Origin: an uncultured Acetatifactor sp.
GTDB lineage: Bacteria; Bacillota; Clostridia; Lachnospirales; Lachnospiraceae
Direction of reading: 5' to 3'
DNA: 6,357 nt
NCBI GenBank assembly: GCA_910587755.1
Contig: CAJUNZ010000122.1
Coordinates: 1 to 6,357 of the forward strand
The notes under the pieces are model-generated. The model was given only the letters and a program-made list of their open reading frames with translations. It did no database searches and was not told the DNA's origin. The position numbers were made by a program, and so were the translations under genes. This document shows, piece after piece, positions 5,352 through 6,357 of the stretch; the stretch's first letter is position 1; the number at the start of each line of letters is the position of its first letter.

Positions 5352-5870
5352 ATGGCAGAGGCAAAATGGTATGTGGTTCATACCTACTCAGGATATGAAA
5401 ACAAGGTCAAAGCCAATATTGAGAAGACCATTGAGAACAATAAGCATCTTGCGGAGCAGATCCTGGAAGTACGGGTTCCCCTGCAGGATGTGGTAGAGCT
5501 GAAGAACGGCGCCAGGAAGACAGTCCAGAAGAAGATGTTTCCGGGGTATGTGCTCCTGAACATGGAAATGAATGACGATACATGGTATGTTGTACGCAAT
5601 ACCCGGGGCGTCACGGGCTTTGTAGGCCCGGGGAGCAAGCCCGTACCCCTGACGGAGGCCGAGATGAAGCCTCTGGGCATCAAGATTGAAAATGTCTCCG
5701 TGGATTTTGGGGAAGGGGACAGCATTTCTGTGGTGGCAGGCATCTGGAAAGATACCATCGGTATCGTGCAGAAGCTTGACTACAGCAAACAGACAGCCAC
5801 CATCAATGTGGAGCTCTTTGGCAGGGAGACCCCTGTGGAGATCAGCTTTGCGGAGGTCAGGAAGCTGTAG
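5352..5870 (+). CDS. nusG: Transcription termination/antitermination factor NusG
   Basis: This 172-residue protein starts at ATG 5352, 15 bases after the secE stop, with a weak AGGGTG-type ribosome binding site. The NGN domain that binds RNA polymerase spans about 5-108: KWYVVHTYSGYENKV (5-19), KKMFPGYVLLNM (60-71) and YVVRNTRGVTGFVG (79-92). The KOW domain, which links NusG to ribosomal protein S10 or Rho, spans about 120-172 and ends in ELFGRETPVEISFAEVRKL. Where many NusG proteins read GPF in the KOW loop, this one reads AGIWKDTIGIV (129-139); the rest of the domain is normal. NusG controls elongation, pausing and termination. The length is typical. A long hairpin-rich spacer separates it from rplK, but no clear terminator follows. 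Confidence 0.97.
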   Translation: MAEAKWYVVHTYSGYENKVKANIEKTIENNKHLAEQILEVRVPLQDVVELKNGARKTVQKKMFPGYVLLNMEMNDDTWYVVRNTRGVTGFVGPGSKPVPLTEAEMKPLGIKIENVSVDFGEGDSISVVAGIWKDTIGIVQKLDYSKQTATINVELFGRETPVEISFAEVRKL

Positions 5871-5903
5871 GTTTGATCCAAAAGGTATTTTCCGCCGGTC
5901 AGT

Positions 5904-5929
5904 CAGGTGCCTCCGTTTCAGGCAGCCTG
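5904..5929 (+). other. Hairpin in the nusG-rplK spacer
   Basis: CAGGTGCCT (5904-5912) pairs with AGGCA-G-CCTG (5920-5929), giving a 9-bp stem with one bulged G and a 7-base loop. There is no T run after it, so it is not an intrinsic terminator. A GCGGG (5943-5947) and CCCGC (5963-5967) pair forms a second possible stem downstream. These may be RNA processing or regulatory structures between nusG and the L11 leader. Confidence 0.5.
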
Positions 5930-5990
5930 GAGAGGGCGTTTCGCGGGGGCCGTCGGGTGTTTCCCGCAGAGGGCGGTTGAATACATGTAA

Positions 5991-6055
5991 GTGGGAGCAG
6001 GTCCTGCTCTTGGCAGCCTGCGCCGGAGTGCCGCAGCCCGGCTGCGGTTTACCAC
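5991..6055 (+). promoter_or_regulatory. Putative L1-binding operator in the rplK leader
   Basis: GTGGGAG (5991-5997) and TTTACCAC (6048-6055) flank this segment; GTGG can pair with CCAC to close it, leaving an asymmetric internal loop. Between them lie GAGCAGG-T-CCTGCTC (5995-6009, a perfect inverted repeat) and CCGCAGC-CCG-GCTGCGG (6031-6047, a 7-bp stem with a 3-base loop). In bacteria ribosomal protein L1 represses its own rplK-rplA mRNA by binding a leader structure that mimics its 23S rRNA site, with conserved GGGAG-like and ACCAC-like strands. The segment ends 19 bases before the rplK start. The identification is by motif and position, not by alignment. Confidence 0.55.
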
Positions 6056-6074
6056 AATTTTAGGAGGTGCCAAA

Positions 6075-6313
6075 ATGGCAAAGAAAGTAACTGGTTATAT
6101 TAAATTGCAGATTCCCGCCGGCAAGGCCACACCGGCTCCGCCCGTGGGTCCTGCACTGGGACAGCATGGTGTCAACATTGTGGAATTCACAAAGCAGTTC
6201 AACGCCAGGACTGCGGACAAGGGTGATGTCATCATCCCTGTGGTGATCACGGTATATGCGGACAGGTCCTTTAGTTTCATTACCAAGACCCCGCCCGCCG
6301 CAGTGCTGCTGAA
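6075..6313 (+). CDS. rplK: Ribosomal protein L11 (uL11), N-terminal part
   Basis: The gene starts at ATG 6075, with AGGAGG at 6062-6067 and a 7-base spacer. About 80 of the usual roughly 140 residues are genomic: MAKKVTGYIKLQIPAGKATPAPPVGPALGQHGVNIVEFTKQFNART ... DRSFSFITKTPPAAVLLK. This is the L11 N-terminal domain with the conserved proline-rich PAGKATPAPPVGPALGQ (14-30), the region where thiopeptides act. L11 forms the base of the ribosomal stalk with L10 and binds the GTPase-associated 23S rRNA. The reading frame seems to run on to a stop (DRKSVV, TAG at 6333-6335), but those codons come from sequencing adapter, so the gene is cut by the end of the genomic sequence rather than truncated in the cell. 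rplA would be expected next. Confidence 0.96.
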
Positions 6314-6357
6314 AGATCGGAAGAGCGTCGTGTAGGGAAAGAGTGTAGATCTCGGTG
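6314..6357. other. Illumina adapter sequence (non-genomic contamination)
   Basis: The last 44 bases begin AGATCGGAAGAGC and continue to the end of the window as the reverse complement of the TruSeq universal adapter, with no mismatch to the adapter as I know it. They interrupt rplK in the middle of its conserved N-terminal domain. The first base or two could belong to either source, because the L11 lysine codon also ends in A. This stretch should be trimmed and not annotated. Confidence 0.98.

Noticed and set aside
5686..6063. 125-residue plus-strand frame over the nusG end and rplK leader
   Set aside because: It is out of frame with nusG and covers its KOW domain; the translation is low-complexity and arginine-rich with no family match.
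5991..6335. Longer L11 reading frame starting at 5991 and ending at 6335
   Set aside because: The extra N-terminal residues come from the structured leader, while the true start at 6075 has AGGAGG. The stop lies in sequencing adapter.

Overview
The window looks like chromosomal DNA of a motile, low-to-mid GC Firmicute, most likely a Lachnospiraceae-type Clostridium (cluster XIVa). The evidence is a flagellin tail ending in LSLLG, strong AGGAGG-type ribosome binding sites, near-consensus sigma-A promoters, and the rpmG-secE-nusG-rplK gene order. The genus is inferred from gene style only; no search was run.

Left part (1-2714): the last 26 codons of a flagellin gene and its strong intrinsic terminator. 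An AT-rich spacer follows, holding an array of 18-bp imperfect palindromes at a 19-bp period. Next comes a 735-residue protein with an N-terminal family 2 glycosyltransferase domain and a long helical TPR-like C-terminal region. Its position directly after flagellin suggests that it glycosylates flagellin.

Middle (2715-4800): a small XRE-family regulator with its own near-consensus promoter, then two terminators in tandem (the first readable on both strands). Facing it on the minus strand is a divergent FliD-like (filament cap/HAP2) gene, which lacks a recognisable FliD N-terminal domain and has its own extended -10 promoter.

Right part (4800-6313): a divergently transcribed housekeeping operon: L33 (49 aa, zinc-ribbon form), SecE, NusG and the start of L11. 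The long nusG-rplK spacer carries strong hairpins and a GTGGGAG...ACCAC arrangement resembling the L1 autoregulatory operator. The window therefore joins a flagellar filament/modification locus to the secE-nusG-rplK transcription, secretion and ribosome cluster.

The last 44 bases (6314-6357) are not genomic. They match the reverse complement of the Illumina TruSeq universal adapter, so the stop codon that seems to end L11 after 86 residues is an artefact. No clear undescribed defence or mobile system was seen. The most unusual biological signals are the palindromic array before the glycosyltransferase gene and the divergent FliD-like protein.
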